Of a stretch of DNA of 64,000 nt, positions 9,138-18,375 are shown in pieces. A program made the position numbers and the translations under genes. Within the stretch, counting starts at the first letter, position 1; each line of letters begins with the position of its first letter. The notes beneath the pieces were generated by a model. The model saw only the letters and a list, made by a program, of their open reading frames with translations, was not told the DNA's origin and made no database searches. Origin of the DNA: Streptomyces uncialis (GTDB taxonomy: Bacteria > Actinomycetota > Actinomycetes > Streptomycetales > Streptomycetaceae); the NCBI RefSeq assembly GCF_001905345.1, contig NZ_LFBV01000003.1, positions 62,001-126,000 on the forward strand. The letters run 5' to 3'.

Positions 9138-9593
9138 ATGCAGATCTCCAGGACGAAGAACTTCGCCCGCGCCGCCGGACTGGCTGCCGCGACCCTCGCC
9201 GCCGTCGCCCTGGCGGTGCCGGGGAACGCGCAGGCGGCCCCGGTACCCGCCTACTGGACCGTCGACTGTGACAAGTTCCCGGCGGACGGCGACCCGGGCG
9301 CCCACGACCTGACCGCCCTCATCTACCGGACCAACGACCCGGGCAAGGCCGCGAAGGCGACCTTCAAGGCGGCCACCGAGAAGCTGTCGATCAACAACTG
9401 GTCGGGCGCCATGATGGGCTACAAGTTGCAGTGGGCGAACGCGAGCGGCACCGCCATCGAGCGGACCTGGGAGTTGGACATGGGCTCCGGGAACTCCAAG
9501 GTGGTCGACTTCGAGATCCCCGAGGGCCGTAAGGTCTACGTCTCCGTCGGAACGCCCGGCGGGAGCACCGCGTTCTGTAACGGCATCGCGTAA
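9138..9593 (+). CDS. Small secreted protein, unknown function
   Basis: A 151-aa protein with a Sec signal peptide (MQISRTKNFARAAGLAAAT, cleavage expected at AQA/AP near residue 34). The mature part of about 117 aa has two cysteines (in VDCDKF and AFCNGIA at the extreme C-terminus), suggesting one disulfide closing a compact domain. The sequence between them (LQWANASG, TWELDMGSGNSKV, EGRKVYVSVG) looks like beta strands. ATG 9138 follows AGAGAGGCTGG. A strong nested hairpin 60 bp downstream ends the unit. I do not recognise the family; the beta pattern and secretion suggest an extracellular binding or structural protein. Confidence 0.85.
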   Translation: MQISRTKNFARAAGLAAATLAAVALAVPGNAQAAPVPAYWTVDCDKFPADGDPGAHDLTALIYRTNDPGKAAKATFKAATEKLSINNWSGAMMGYKLQWANASGTAIERTWELDMGSGNSKVVDFEIPEGRKVYVSVGTPGGSTAFCNGIA

Positions 9594-9651
9594 GGCGGTA
9601 GAACGGTTCCGTCTCCGGGCCGGCGAGTTCCGGGCGGAGACGGACGACGGA

Positions 9652-9710
9652 CGGGGCCTCACGGTCGGCCGCCCGGGGCTGGTTCGCCCCGGGCGGGACC
9701 GGAGGCCCCG
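9652..9710 (+). terminator. Nested-hairpin terminator
   Basis: An outer stem CGGGGCCTC (9652-9660) pairs with sequence ending at 9710, and an inner perfect stem CCGCCCGGGGC / GCCCCGGGCGG (9669-9679, 9686-9696) has a 6-nt loop. It follows the secreted-protein gene. Confidence 0.75.
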
Positions 9711-9854
9711 CCTTCGTGCTCACCGCCCGCGCCGGTCGCCGTCCGTCCCGAACACGTCGGCGGTGACATCCCGCGCGAGTTCCGCGCGGTGGTGGGCGTA
9801 GGCCGCGATCCCGGAGACCCGGACCAGCAGGCAGAACCGTTCCACCGATGCCGG

Positions 9855-10433
9855 CTACCGCGCCATCCGGCCGTACTCGCGGCGCAGGAAGCGCGTCGCC
9901 GCCAGGTTGGTCAGGGAGGACCGCCCAGCCACCACGAACATGAGCGCGCCGGACTCCTCCGGGGTGAACCTGTCGACCAGGGCGTACTCGACGTCCCCCT
10001 TGCAGAACGGGTACGTCGTCCCGCCGATCGTGACGGCCACCGATTCCGGCTGCTCCGGATCGTAGGGGTGGAAGGCCGTCCCGGGCAGATGGGCGGCCAG
10101 ATGGCCACGGGTGCGGAGGTCGGAGGCCGGAGGCGAGGCGCCCCGCAGAACTCGGTGCGGTCGCCGTCGCCGCCCCGGAACCCGCCCGGTTCCCTCTCGA
10201 CCCGGCAGCCCAGCTCACCGGTGAGCAGCGCGAGTTCCATAACCGCGCGGACATCCCGGTAGGCGGAGGCGCCGGGTCCTTCATAGCTCGCCCAGGCACT
10301 CCCTGCCCGGCCGGACCCCGAAGAACGCGCCCCGCCGGTTCACGGCACGGGCCCGCTTGGCGCGTGCCCACGCCCGGACGAGGGCGCCCCCGAGGAGACT
10401 GGTCACCAGTCCGATCACGATGCTCCCGAGCAC
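9855..10433 (-). pseudogene. Membrane-anchored conserved actinobacterial protein, two frameshifts
   Basis: Three consecutive minus-strand frames together read as one protein. The first (GTG 10433 to TGA 10281) gives a membrane anchor (IVIGLVTSLLGGALV), then RRGAFFGVRPGRECL. The second, in another frame from about 10290, gives SAYRDVRAVMELALLTGELG and GGDGDRTEFCG. The third, from about 10130 to TAG 9855, gives HLAAHLPGTAFHPYDPE and ends SLTNLAATRFLRREYG. Each part has clean third-position G/C only in its own frame, so there are two single-base shifts, near 10285 and in a low-complexity run near 10135. The joined product matches a family I remember from Streptomyces (FFG-RPG-ECL, GGNGDRTEFC, LRREY), of unknown function. 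Sequencing error is an alternative to true decay. Confidence 0.65.
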
Positions 10434-10744
10434 CAATTGCGCCTCCGCCCCCCTTCGCTCGCGCGCCGCGCCCCCGCGCCCCTCTTCCGAACCCCGGCCG
10501 CGTCCACACGCCCAGGTCACAGGCTCAGGGTCCGGGCCCGGTGCGATCGTCGCGATAGTCGGACGGCCCGCCGGGCGCGCACCACCTCCGCCCGGCCCCC
10601 GGGACCCTCCCCTGGCCCTCCGGGACCCTCCCCCGACCCCCGCTCCGGACACAGGACGTACGTTTTCGGCCACCCGGACGCCCGGATCGGCCCCCATATG
10701 ACGGCGTCTTCCCGCCACTGCCAGGCCATCACTTTCCGGACAGG

Positions 10745-10750
10745 TAGCCT
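10745..10750 (+). promoter_or_regulatory. -10 box (TAGCCT) upstream of broken sigma gene
   Basis: TAGCCT ends 6 bp before ATG 10757, the leaderless arrangement. The promoter appears to survive although the gene behind it is truncated. Confidence 0.45.
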
Positions 10751-10756
10751 CGGCCG

Positions 10757-11020
10757 ATGACGCACGGGACGACGACGGCCAGGGCGGCACACGAGACTGC
10801 GACGGCGCGGGACCTGTCCTCCCGCGCGGAGCGGCACTGCGGTGAACTGCGCGTCCACTGCTACCGGACGGTCCGCTCCTACGCGGACGCCGAGGACCTC
10901 GTCCAGGAGACGATGATCCGGGCCTGGCGTGAACGGGAGTCCCCGGACGACCCGGAGCGGCTGCGTCCCTGGCTGTACCGGATCGTCACCCGAGCCCGTC
11001 CGGACTTCCTGGCCGGGCCC
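10757..11020 (+). pseudogene. Truncated ECF RNA polymerase sigma factor
   Basis: The N-terminal 85 codons read as sigma-70 region 2 of an ECF factor: ERHCGELRVHCYR, then SYADAEDLVQETMIRAW and RPWLYRIVT. Where family members continue with an N-A-C-D-F-L type helix and region 4, this frame turns into unrelated sequence (after DFLAGPW) and runs open to 11314 without any sigma region 4. The truncation point lies just before the 3' end of the convergent YdeI-like gene, consistent with a deletion that joined two unrelated segments. Without region 4 it cannot recognise a -35 element and is probably inactive. Confidence 0.7.
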
Positions 11021-11201
11021 TGGCAAGTACCCCAGGGCTGCCAAGACTCGGGTACTGGCTCAAGTTCTGGGCGCTGTCTCCATCTCGGGAGTAGCAGCTG
11101 TTTGATCATGGCAACAGAAGGATGCGGCGTCGGAGCAGGTCGAAGTCGGCTCGGCCGTACACCTGTCTCTTCAGCAGATTGGCGGCCCCCCAGACCCCCG
11201 G

Positions 11202-11816
11202 TCACGACGGCGGTGGGTCCGTCGGCTCGGCTCGCTGCGGGTGGAACGTCTCGTGCCGGGCCAGCATCGCCACGCACTCGGCGATCTTCCGGGTGCGCGT
11301 CTCGGCCCGTTTGACGGCATTGACCCGGCTGATGAGGGCGAAGAGGTTGGCTTTGGTGAGTACCTCGAACATCGCCTGCGCTTGCGGGTCGGCGGCGATC
11401 GCGGCTCGCAGGTCGGCCGGCACCTCCGCCTCCGATGACGGCGCGTAGGCGGCCGCCCACCGCCCGTCGGCCTTCGCGGCGTCCACCGCGGCGCGGCCGG
11501 CGGGCAGCATCAGGCCGGCAGCCTCCAGGCGGGCCACGTTGGCGACGTTGCGCCGGGACCAGACACTGCGGGGCCGACGCGGGGTGAACCGCCTCCAGGA
11601 ACTCCCCTCGTCGCGCTTGCGGGCCTGACCGTCGATCCAGCCGAAGCACAGTGCCTCGTCGACCGCCTGCTGCCAGGTCAGCGTGGTGACGGAACCGCCT
11701 TTCCTGGTCAGGGCGAGCCACACGCCAGGAGAGACGGTGTGATTGTCCAGCAGCCACGCGCGCAGCGCCGCGCCGTCAGCAACGATCAACTCATCCAGCT
11801 CGGTTCCGGTCACCAC
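11202..11816 (-). CDS. YdeI/OmpD-associated family protein
   Basis: A 204-aa protein. Hallmarks are a central WLALTRKGG and TWQQAVDEALCFGWIDGQARK, then SSWRRFTPRRPRSVWSRRN and the helical C-terminal segment RVNAVKRAETRTRKIAECV. The family is often annotated as bacteriocin-protection or OmpD-associated; its biochemical role is unproven. There is no signal peptide or membrane segment, so it is cytoplasmic. Length and order of motifs are normal and the start at 11816 gives the expected short N-terminal extension. It stands alone between a truncated sigma gene and a decayed region. Confidence 0.88.
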   Translation of the reverse strand: MVTGTELDELIVADGAALRAWLLDNHTVSPGVWLALTRKGGSVTTLTWQQAVDEALCFGWIDGQARKRDEGSSWRRFTPRRPRSVWSRRNVANVARLEAAGLMLPAGRAAVDAAKADGRWAAAYAPSSEAEVPADLRAAIAADPQAQAMFEVLTKANLFALISRVNAVKRAETRTRKIAECVAMLARHETFHPQRAEPTDPPPS

Positions 11817-12775
11817 CGCAGGTTACGGCGTAGTGCGCGATCGAGGTCGGGCGCTGGTGACCTGGGAGGTCGGCTGGTGGGCGATCACCGAAGGGCTGCG
11901 TGGTCGGAGACCGGTCCGGCGATCGTCTGGTGGGTCCCGTCGTAGTACTACGCAGAGGTGGTTCACGTGGGCCGTCCCATGCATCGGGGCGGTCGGCACC
12001 TCGACGGCTCCCCGCCGACCGGCCCCTACCGCCCAAGTCCCGCCGGCACCCGCGAGCAGATCACGGACGAGTACCGCACCCATCGGCTGTCCCACCCGGA
12101 GTTGCTCGCCCTTCTCCCCGGGCTACGCGGGCGGCTGCTCGGCTGCTCGGCTGCTGGCGCCTACCGGAGACGTGCCATGCCGAGATCATCGCCGAACTGG
12201 CGGACGCGGGGTCGGGAACGGGCACGCGGGCGCCTCCAACCGGCAGCTGACGACGGGGAAACGGTCGCGGCCGTAGAGGGCCAACCCTCACCTGCGGCAG
12301 TACCCCGGCCGAGGCCCTGCCAAGTCCGTCTCCCGCTGGCGATCGTGGTCGCGGCACCGTCCTCGACGACCGCGCCGACGAGCCGGGCCGCGAGGCCGTG
12401 ACGGCACGGACGTGGCCCCCGTGCAGCACGTCCTCGCTTCTCCTCGGGCCTTCACGGTCCTGGGGCGCGCCAGTGACCAGGCCCGGGCACTGCTGGACGC
12501 CGATGCCGCGCGCAACCTGCGGTTGAGGGTGCTGGCCGGCGGCGAGGACGGTCGGCGTTCGCGCGGTCGTCGTCGCCGACGCACTCGTGCAGAGCCTGAC
12601 CTGCCGCGGTACCCGGGCCGAGGTCGTCCACCACCAACTGCCCGGACGTGGATGGCCTCCGGCCGGGCAGCCCGGCACAGTCCTGCCGGTGCGTGCCAGC
12701 TGCGACGAAGCTACGAAACCCGCCCCAGTAGTTGCGTCCTACCGTCAACACAGGCCGAAGCAACCTGCTCTCGTC

Positions 12776-12875
12776 AAACCAGAGGTGCCATGCAGACCCC
12801 GCGCCACGTAGGTTCGCGCCACGTAGGTTCGTTCTGGGCAGGTTGGCGAGGGACAGGTACGCGTCGGGCTTCACA
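12776..12875 (-). pseudogene. Pentapeptide-repeat protein scrap
   Basis: The minus strand reads AYLSLANLPRTNLRGANLRG, which follows the A(N/D)LXX pattern of pentapeptide-repeat proteins (right-handed quadrilateral beta helices, such as DNA-gyrase mimics). Only about four or five repeats remain and there is no start or stop context. It is too short to be functional. Confidence 0.45.
12801..12830. repeat. Perfect 15-bp tandem duplication
   Basis: GCGCCACGTAGGTTC occurs twice in direct succession. On the minus strand it encodes two successive pentapeptide repeats, explaining its 15-bp period. Confidence 0.9.
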
Positions 12876-13073
12876 GGGTGTGAGAACAACGATGGCCGGG
12901 GGAGTTCGGCTCTGGGCAGCAGAGGTCCAGGACGAAGGTGCCATCGTGGGTCGTGTCCCGGGTGACGAGGATGGTGAGGGTGGTGAGGGTGGCGTTTGGC
13001 CGCGTCCCGGTGTCTGCTGAAGCCGTGAAGAAGGGGCGGGGCACGAGGGGAGACGCGAGTGAAGGGCCCTGAT

Positions 13074-14129
13074 ATGTCGCGCGGTGCTCGTCTGGCCGCC
13101 CACAGCGCGGTTTCCACCTCGCTGGCGGCGCGCAGTGACAGCGGTCTGCGCGAGTTCGTGGACGCAGGCGCGCCGCTGGGGTCGGGCATCGGCGGGGAGA
13201 CGGTCCTGCTGGAGGTCGAGGGATCCCGGGTCTTCGTCAAGCAGGTACGGCTGACCGATCTGGAGCGGCGGCCGGGGCTTGTTCACTCCACCGCGAATCT
13301 GTTCGGGCTGCCGGCCTTCTGCCACTACGGCATCGGTACGATCGGCGGCCCGGGGTTCGGGGCCTGGCGGGAGCTGGCCGCGCACACCATGACGACGAAC
13401 TGGGTGATCGCGGGAGACCATGACGGCTTCCCTCTGATGTACCACTGGCGGGTGATCCCAGACTCCGGCCGGCCGCTGCCCGAGGAACTGGCCGACGTGG
13501 AGCGGGCTGTCGCCTACTGGGGAGGCGGACCAGCGGTACGCCGCCGGATCGAAGCTCTCCGGCAGTCCACGGCAAGCCTTGTGCTGTTCCTGGAGTACAT
13601 CCCGCAGAACCTGCACGACTGGCTGGGCGTCCAGATAGGGGCCGGCGACGAGGCGGCCGAGCGGGCCTGCGCCATGGTCGACGACGAGCTGGAAGCCGGC
13701 CTCTCGTTCATGAACGCCCGCGGGTTTCTGCACTTCGACGCCCACTTCGAGAACATCCTCACCGATGGCCGACGGCTCTTCTTCACGGACTACGGCCTCG
13801 CGATCTCCTCACGCTTCGACCTTGCACGGGACGAGGCCGACTTCTTCGACGAGCACCGCACCTACGACCGGTGCTACGCCGCCACCCACCTGGTGAACTG
13901 GCTTGCCGTCGCTCTCCACGGTTGCACCCCGGAGGAACGCAAGGTGTTTGTGAACGCGTGCGCCGAAGGGGTGCCTCCGGAAGGGGTTCCCGCGTCGGTC
14001 GCCGCGCTTCTCGTCCGTGACGCACCGGTCGCCGCGGCGATGGGCGACTTCTACCGCGAGTTCCAGCAGGAGAGCCGGGAAACTCGCCATCCGCTGGTGG
14101 CGATCTCTCGGATGAAGCGCAGTACGTGA
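13074..14129 (+). CDS. Protein-kinase-like protein, atypical
   Basis: A 351-aa protein with a divergent kinase fold. The candidate ATP-binding lysine is Lys56 in VFVKQV; the hinge is FLEYIPQNLHDWL (residues 172-184); the catalytic loop is HFDAHFEN (Asp222, Asn227) in place of HRDLKPEN; the metal-binding motif is TDYG (Asp239) in place of DFG. All four key positions are therefore present and activity is plausible. There is no transmembrane segment, so it is cytoplasmic, unlike the Pkn receptor kinases. ATG 13074 follows GAAGGG by 7 bp; a GTG at 13059 is in frame. The substrate is unknown, and small-molecule phosphorylation is as likely as protein phosphorylation. No cognate gene is adjacent. 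Confidence 0.85.
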   Translation: MSRGARLAAHSAVSTSLAARSDSGLREFVDAGAPLGSGIGGETVLLEVEGSRVFVKQVRLTDLERRPGLVHSTANLFGLPAFCHYGIGTIGGPGFGAWRELAAHTMTTNWVIAGDHDGFPLMYHWRVIPDSGRPLPEELADVERAVAYWGGGPAVRRRIEALRQSTASLVLFLEYIPQNLHDWLGVQIGAGDEAAERACAMVDDELEAGLSFMNARGFLHFDAHFENILTDGRRLFFTDYGLAISSRFDLARDEADFFDEHRTYDRCYAATHLVNWLAVALHGCTPEERKVFVNACAEGVPPEGVPASVAALLVRDAPVAAAMGDFYREFQQESRETRHPLVAISRMKRST

Positions 14130-14702
14130 CAGCAGCAGCCGGTCATAGGCAGGTGGCGAACCGGCCGTCAGGCCGGCGACCGTGACACCGGGCAGGTCCG
14201 CCCCGGCACTCAGGCCCTACAGGCACCGAGGTGCGATGCCCAAGAGTTCTCAGCTGCTTCACGCTCCGTACTGAACCGGGCGGGCTGCCACCAGCGCTCA
14301 CAGCCTGGGGGCTGATCCATCGTCCGCTCACGCACCGGGATACTTGCACCGGGCTCCCCTCCTGCCTCCGTCGGCGGACCGTACGATCCGGTCTTCGCCT
14401 GGGCCGACCGGCTCCTCTGTCGAGCGCCACAGGCTGTAGGCCCGGCCAGGTGCCTGGGGAGGGAATCCGTCGGCACCGGCCGCGACCGTGTGGCACGACG
14501 TCGTCGTGGAGTACGACACGGCAGTACATCGTTCGTCGCACGCGAGCCCCGGCAGGACCGGGCCGGGGAAGGAGGCCGGTTCCGCCAGGGCGGGTGTTAC
14601 ATGAGCGGTGGATGGTCCCCCGGCTCCCCGTGCACCGCACAGCCCATGCGTGGTCTCGGGTCCAGTGGTGGCCACGAGGCGACGAGGAGGGGTGCGGTAG
14701 AC
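14130..14702. other. Intergenic, about 570 bp
   Basis: No supported gene. A short plus-strand run near 14490-14560 has coding-like codons (VWHDVVVEYDTAVHRS) but lacks a start and a recognisable product. The last 20 bp carry GACGAGGAGGGG, the ribosome-binding site of the next gene. Confidence 0.35.
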
Positions 14703-15983
14703 GTGAATGCCGTGAGGTGGAGCAGGCGCGGCACCCGCGCGACGCGCCGTCGGGGAAGGCGCGTGGCGCTGGGGGCCGTTCTCGCCCTTCTCGGCGCGGG
14801 GACGCTCCCGGCCGCGTCGACCGCGGCCGTGGACGATCAGAGCGGGCGGGTGTTGCGGCACGACGTGGACGCGATCCGCTCCGCCGGTGTCACCGGGGTC
14901 CAGGCAGAGGTACGCACCCCGCGCGGCCGGTGGTCCGCTCGCAGCGGAGTGGCCGACCTGGGCACCGGCCGGCCGGTGCCCAGGTGCGGGTACTTCCGGA
15001 TGGGCAGCAACACCAAGACGTTCGTGGCAACGGTGGTGCTGCAACTGGCGGGACAGCGGCGGCTGTCCCTGGACGACACGGTCGCCAGATGGCTGCCCGG
15101 CGTGGTGTGGGGCAACGGCAACGACGGCGACCGGATCACTCTGCGGCAGCTGCTCCAGCAGACCAGCGGCCTGTACGACTACACCATCGACCTGCCGGTC
15201 CTCAACTCCGCCGAGGGGTACCGCCGCCACTGGAACGACGACATACCACCGGAGCGGCTGGTGGCGATGGCGATGCGGCACAAGCCCGGTGATCGGAGCT
15301 GGTCGTACTCCAACACCAACTACGTCCTGCTCGGCATGATCATCAAGAAGGTGACCGGTCGTGACTGGTCCACGGAGGTGACCGACCGCATCCTGCGGCC
15401 GCTGCACCTGACCCACACCTTCGCGCCCCAGCAGTGGGCGTACCTGCCGCATCCGCACGCCAGAGGCTACGAGCAGTTCACCGAGGGCGGGCCGCTGATC
15501 GACACCACCAGGCTCAGCTACAGCTGGGCCGGTCCAGCCGGTGAACTGATCACCACCACCGACGATCTGACCCGCTTCTGGCAGGGGCTCATGAGTGGCC
15601 GACTGCTGAGGCCCGCGCAACTGGCGCAGATGAGGACCACCGTGGACACGCGCCTCGGCGGACGGTACGGCCTGGGCATCGCCCGGATCCCCCTGCCCTG
15701 TGGCGGCTGGTACTGGACCCACCCAGGCAGCGTCCCCGGCTACGCCACCCGCGCCGGTGTCACCGGCGACGGCCGCCGGGCCGTCGTGCTCTCCTTGTCC
15801 TCCCGGGTTACGGTCTGGGAGCCGGTGGAGAAGGCCACCGACACGGCGATCCAGCACGCCCTCTGCCGAACTGACCACCGGAACCGTCAGGATGACCACA
15901 ACGGTCCGGCATCCCCCGCGCCGACGTGGGCCCGCCACGTCGGTTCGGTGATCTCGGACATCCCGCCATACCCTCGCCCTTGA
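14703..15983 (+). CDS. Serine hydrolase, beta-lactamase / D-Ala-D-Ala carboxypeptidase (S12) family, exported
   Basis: A 426-aa exported enzyme of the class C beta-lactamase / DD-carboxypeptidase fold. A basic N-terminus with a hydrophobic core (VALGAVLALLGAG, residues 21-33) forms the signal peptide; it contains paired arginines, so Tat export is possible. Active-site motifs are all present: SxxK as Ser102-Asn-Thr-Lys105, YxN as Tyr202-Ser-Asn204, and HPG at 340-342 replacing KTG. This pattern is typical of Streptomyces R61-like DD-carboxypeptidases and esterases acting on cell-wall or secreted substrates. GTG 14703 is chosen from AGGAGG 12 bp upstream; GTG 14712 is also in frame. The C-terminal 40 residues are polar and probably disordered. 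Confidence 0.9.
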   Translation: MNAVRWSRRGTRATRRRGRRVALGAVLALLGAGTLPAASTAAVDDQSGRVLRHDVDAIRSAGVTGVQAEVRTPRGRWSARSGVADLGTGRPVPRCGYFRMGSNTKTFVATVVLQLAGQRRLSLDDTVARWLPGVVWGNGNDGDRITLRQLLQQTSGLYDYTIDLPVLNSAEGYRRHWNDDIPPERLVAMAMRHKPGDRSWSYSNTNYVLLGMIIKKVTGRDWSTEVTDRILRPLHLTHTFAPQQWAYLPHPHARGYEQFTEGGPLIDTTRLSYSWAGPAGELITTTDDLTRFWQGLMSGRLLRPAQLAQMRTTVDTRLGGRYGLGIARIPLPCGGWYWTHPGSVPGYATRAGVTGDGRRAVVLSLSSRVTVWEPVEKATDTAIQHALCRTDHRNRQDDHNGPASPAPTWARHVGSVISDIPPYPRP

Positions 15984-16093
15984 AACCGGCTCCCCCGTCA
16001 GTCAGCACGGTATGCGCCCCGACGTCGACCGCCCCGGAGCGCCAGGGAGCGCACACACGAACGAAGGGCGCGGCGAATCCCGCTGCCGACACC

Positions 16094-16310
16094 GGAACTG
16101 TGCATGCCGGGCCGCGAGAAAGCGCTGGGAGTGGGCCTGCTCCTCGTGTACCTGGAACGCGTCGCGGGTGGCGTACAGCTCGTGGAAGACCCGCACCAAG
16201 GGCTCGTCCGACCGGGGTGCGCACCGCGTGGACAAGCGTGTCGGCCTCGGTCCGGATGCCCTCCGGGCCGGTGGATACCCAGTCGACGTGCGCGGCACCG
16301 CACTTGAGGT
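16094..16310 (-). pseudogene. Remnant of an antibiotic-biosynthesis-monooxygenase (ABM) fold protein
   Basis: One minus frame contains VRVFHELYATRDAFQVHEEQ followed by AHSQRFLAARH, close to the C-terminal helix-strand segment of YgiN/ABM-type monooxygenases. The preceding part of the domain appears only in other frames (HAVRTPVG and similar, up to about 16310). There is no start codon, so it is a broken gene. Confidence 0.45.
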
Positions 16311-16572
16311 CGTCCGCCGGATAAGAATCCTGCCGCGGCTCAGGGACCCGACGTTCCACCCGGAGATACCCGAGCGCAGCTCGGTGGTCCTCAAAGCCAT
16401 GGCGGGGCCGGGAAGTCGACGCATGCGGGGACCTGGCCCGCCTCGCAGGTGCTGTCTGGACGCGCTGCGCGAGGTGATCAGCGACGGCTTCTCCGTCAAG
16501 TTCAGCCTTTTGAACTGAATCGGGGCTGAGGGGCCGGTTGCCTCCGTCCTTGGCCTGTGCGAGAGGCCGCAG

Positions 16573-16607
16573 CCGCCAAGCGCGCGGTGCTCCCGTGCGC
16601 TTGGCGG
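16573..16607 (-). terminator. Rho-independent-type hairpin after oxygenase gene
   Basis: CCGCCAAGCGC (16573-16583) and GCGCTTGGCGG (16597-16607) form a perfect 11-bp stem with a 13-nt loop, about 30 bp past the stop of the minus-strand gene. Confidence 0.75.
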
Positions 16608-16635
16608 TTCAGTCAGGACGGCGGGACCTTGGGGG

Positions 16636-17790
16636 TCAGCGGTTGTCGTCGAGTTCCTGGTGCATCTGGGGCTGGTCGTCCTGGTCGTGGGTGAGTGCGT
16701 ACCTTTCGATGTCGTTGAACGCCTTCGAGGCGACGCCCAGGAGGTCTTTGTAGGGGTTGACGCCGACGGTCCGCTGGGTAGCTCCGCCGAAGAGGCCGCC
16801 GGCCGTTCCGCTGACGAGGCCGTGGCCGGCGGCGAGCGGCTTGCCCACGAGATCGAGGGGGCTCTTGGGCACGCCGGCCATGTCCGCGTACTTGTCGGTG
16901 AGCGCTACGCGGGTCAGCGCGATGTACGCGTCACTGGCCCCGGGCTTCAGAAGGTCGCGGTAGAACTTGATTGCCTGGGCGGTCATGAAGACACCGTCGT
17001 CGGTCTTCTGCCATTCCTTGTCCCGTTCCTGGTTCCACAGCCGCTCGGTCTCGTCGGCGTCCTTGGGCAGCTGCCATTTCTCCGGCGTGCCGAGGTAGTG
17101 GTTGACGTAGTGCCAGGCGCACATGAAGCCGCGGGCGTCGTCGGCGGAGACATCGATGCCGAGGTTCCTCATGCCTTGCAGGATCTGGGTGCTGAAGATG
17201 CAGGCGGCGCCGGTGGTGTATTTCTGGGAGACCGGCTCGCCCCACTTGTCGTAGTCCCACTGGCCGCTCTGCTTGTGCAGCTGCCTGACCGAGGCGTGCA
17301 CGAGGCGCACCTTCGTCACGGCGGCGGCCAGGGTCCCGTCGCGCATGGCGTTCTTGTCGCCCATGTCGAGGAACAGCCGGGAGGACTGCGACAACCGTCG
17401 TCCTGGTCCCTCGACTCCTCCCAGGCGGCCGGTGGAGCGCAGGGTGAACGCTCCGGTGGGTGAGAGGTAGGTGCCGATGAGTCCGACGGTGCCCTGGAGC
17501 ATCGAGGCGGTGCCGTGGTGGTGTCCGAAGAAGCCTTCGGCGGCCTTGACGTCTGCCTCGCTCCAGTCCGGCGGCGGGGCGGCGGCCTCCCGCAGGAACT
17601 GCGCCAGCCGGTCGGGAAGCCGTGACAGATCCGTGTCGGGCTTGAGCGTTCCGATCGTCCGGAACAGGGCGTTGACCCCGTCGACCTCGCCGTTCTTGAG
17701 CAGATCGGAAACAAGCGCGTCGGCGGGGGGATCCCCGACCTTGCTCGCGGCCTCCAACTCGGTCGCGACCGTTGCCGATGTCAACGCCAT
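16636..17790 (-). CDS. MpaB / DUF2236-type oxygenase, Lcp-like
   Basis: A 384-aa protein resembling the oxygenase MpaB (DUF2236) family, which includes latex-clearing protein, a heme b rubber dioxygenase. Features are an N-terminal helical extension, GFFGHHHGTASMLQG, an Arg-containing helix (VTKVRLVHASVRQL), and helices rich in His, Tyr and Trp (CAWHYVNHYLG). No signal peptide is seen, so it is probably cytoplasmic; the substrate is unknown. ATG 17790 is preceded by GAGGAG at a good distance, and the longer 403-aa start reads through that site. A 103-bp stretch at its 3' end is duplicated with few differences at 22686-22789. A strong terminator follows. Confidence 0.75.
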   Translation of the reverse strand: MALTSATVATELEAASKVGDPPADALVSDLLKNGEVDGVNALFRTIGTLKPDTDLSRLPDRLAQFLREAAAPPPDWSEADVKAAEGFFGHHHGTASMLQGTVGLIGTYLSPTGAFTLRSTGRLGGVEGPGRRLSQSSRLFLDMGDKNAMRDGTLAAAVTKVRLVHASVRQLHKQSGQWDYDKWGEPVSQKYTTGAACIFSTQILQGMRNLGIDVSADDARGFMCAWHYVNHYLGTPEKWQLPKDADETERLWNQERDKEWQKTDDGVFMTAQAIKFYRDLLKPGASDAYIALTRVALTDKYADMAGVPKSPLDLVGKPLAAGHGLVSGTAGGLFGGATQRTVGVNPYKDLLGVASKAFNDIERYALTHDQDDQPQMHQELDDNR

Positions 17791-17960
17791 ATCAATACTC
17801 CTCATGCGTTCACGTAATTGACCATGCGGTAGGTGTGACCTGCGCATTGACGCGCTCCCGGCACAGGGGACGCCCTCCGCACCACGCGAGAGGACCCTGA
17901 GTGCCCGCTCCCGAGGGCTGGGCCCTCGCGCAACCCGACGGCATGAACGGAGGAAGCTTG

Positions 17961-17993
17961 TGCGGCAAGATCACTGATTTCGATCTTGCCGCA
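17961..17993. repeat. Perfect 12-bp inverted repeat
   Basis: TGCGGCAAGATC (17961-17972) and GATCTTGCCGCA (17982-17993) flank a 9-nt loop. It lies between the oxygenase gene start and a zone of transposase debris, so it may be a terminator of lost DNA or a mobile-element end. Confidence 0.7.
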
Positions 17994-18101
17994 ATCGGCG
18001 TCCCGAGAGGGTCACCCAGGAGGAGTAAGGGGGCGTACGCCCCCGCGTGAATCAGGGCATGCGCCACCCGCCGCTGCTCTGCTCCCGGCGCCCTCACCGC
18101 C

Positions 18102-18340
18102 GTGGACCAGGCCGCCGCCGACAAGTTCCGTGCGATGCTCACCGCCGTACGCGACCTGCGGCCCTGGGCACCCACCCACGCCCTCGACGCCACCGTGTGC
18201 GTCGGCCCGTTCATGGAACGCGCACACCCGCGCCCCGGCGACGACCACGACACCGGGACGATCGCCGTCGCCCTGATCCACCCCGGCGCCGGTCACGCTG
18301 CGGCCTGCGCTCCACGGCCGCCCGCTCGGCTGCACCGACC
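18102..18340 (+). pseudogene. Unrecognised gene fragment
   Basis: From GTG 18102 the plus frame has excellent codon bias (DKFRAMLTAVRDLRPWAPTH, then ATVCVGPFMERAHPRP) up to about 18295. Coding-like sequence then continues in a different frame (ALHGRPLGCTDRSWLCCEP) until about 18360. I read this as a single gene broken by a frameshift and truncated by the neighbouring IS630 debris. No family is recognised and no ribosome-binding site is seen. Confidence 0.4.
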
Positions 18341-18375
18341 GCAGCTGGCTGTGCTGCGAGCCCACCACGGTCCTC

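Larger units (their letters stand above)
11817..13073. other. Degenerate region without an intact gene
   Basis: About 1.25 kb with short coding-like segments in changing frames and both strands. Plus-strand pieces at 12050-12250 (HRLSHPELLALLPGLRGRLL, then CHAEIIAELADAG in a second frame) and at 12420-12640 suggest frameshifted genes I cannot name. A minus-strand pentapeptide-repeat scrap is listed separately. A short palindrome GTAGTACTAC lies near 11941. The picture is of accumulated gene remnants. Confidence 0.45.
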
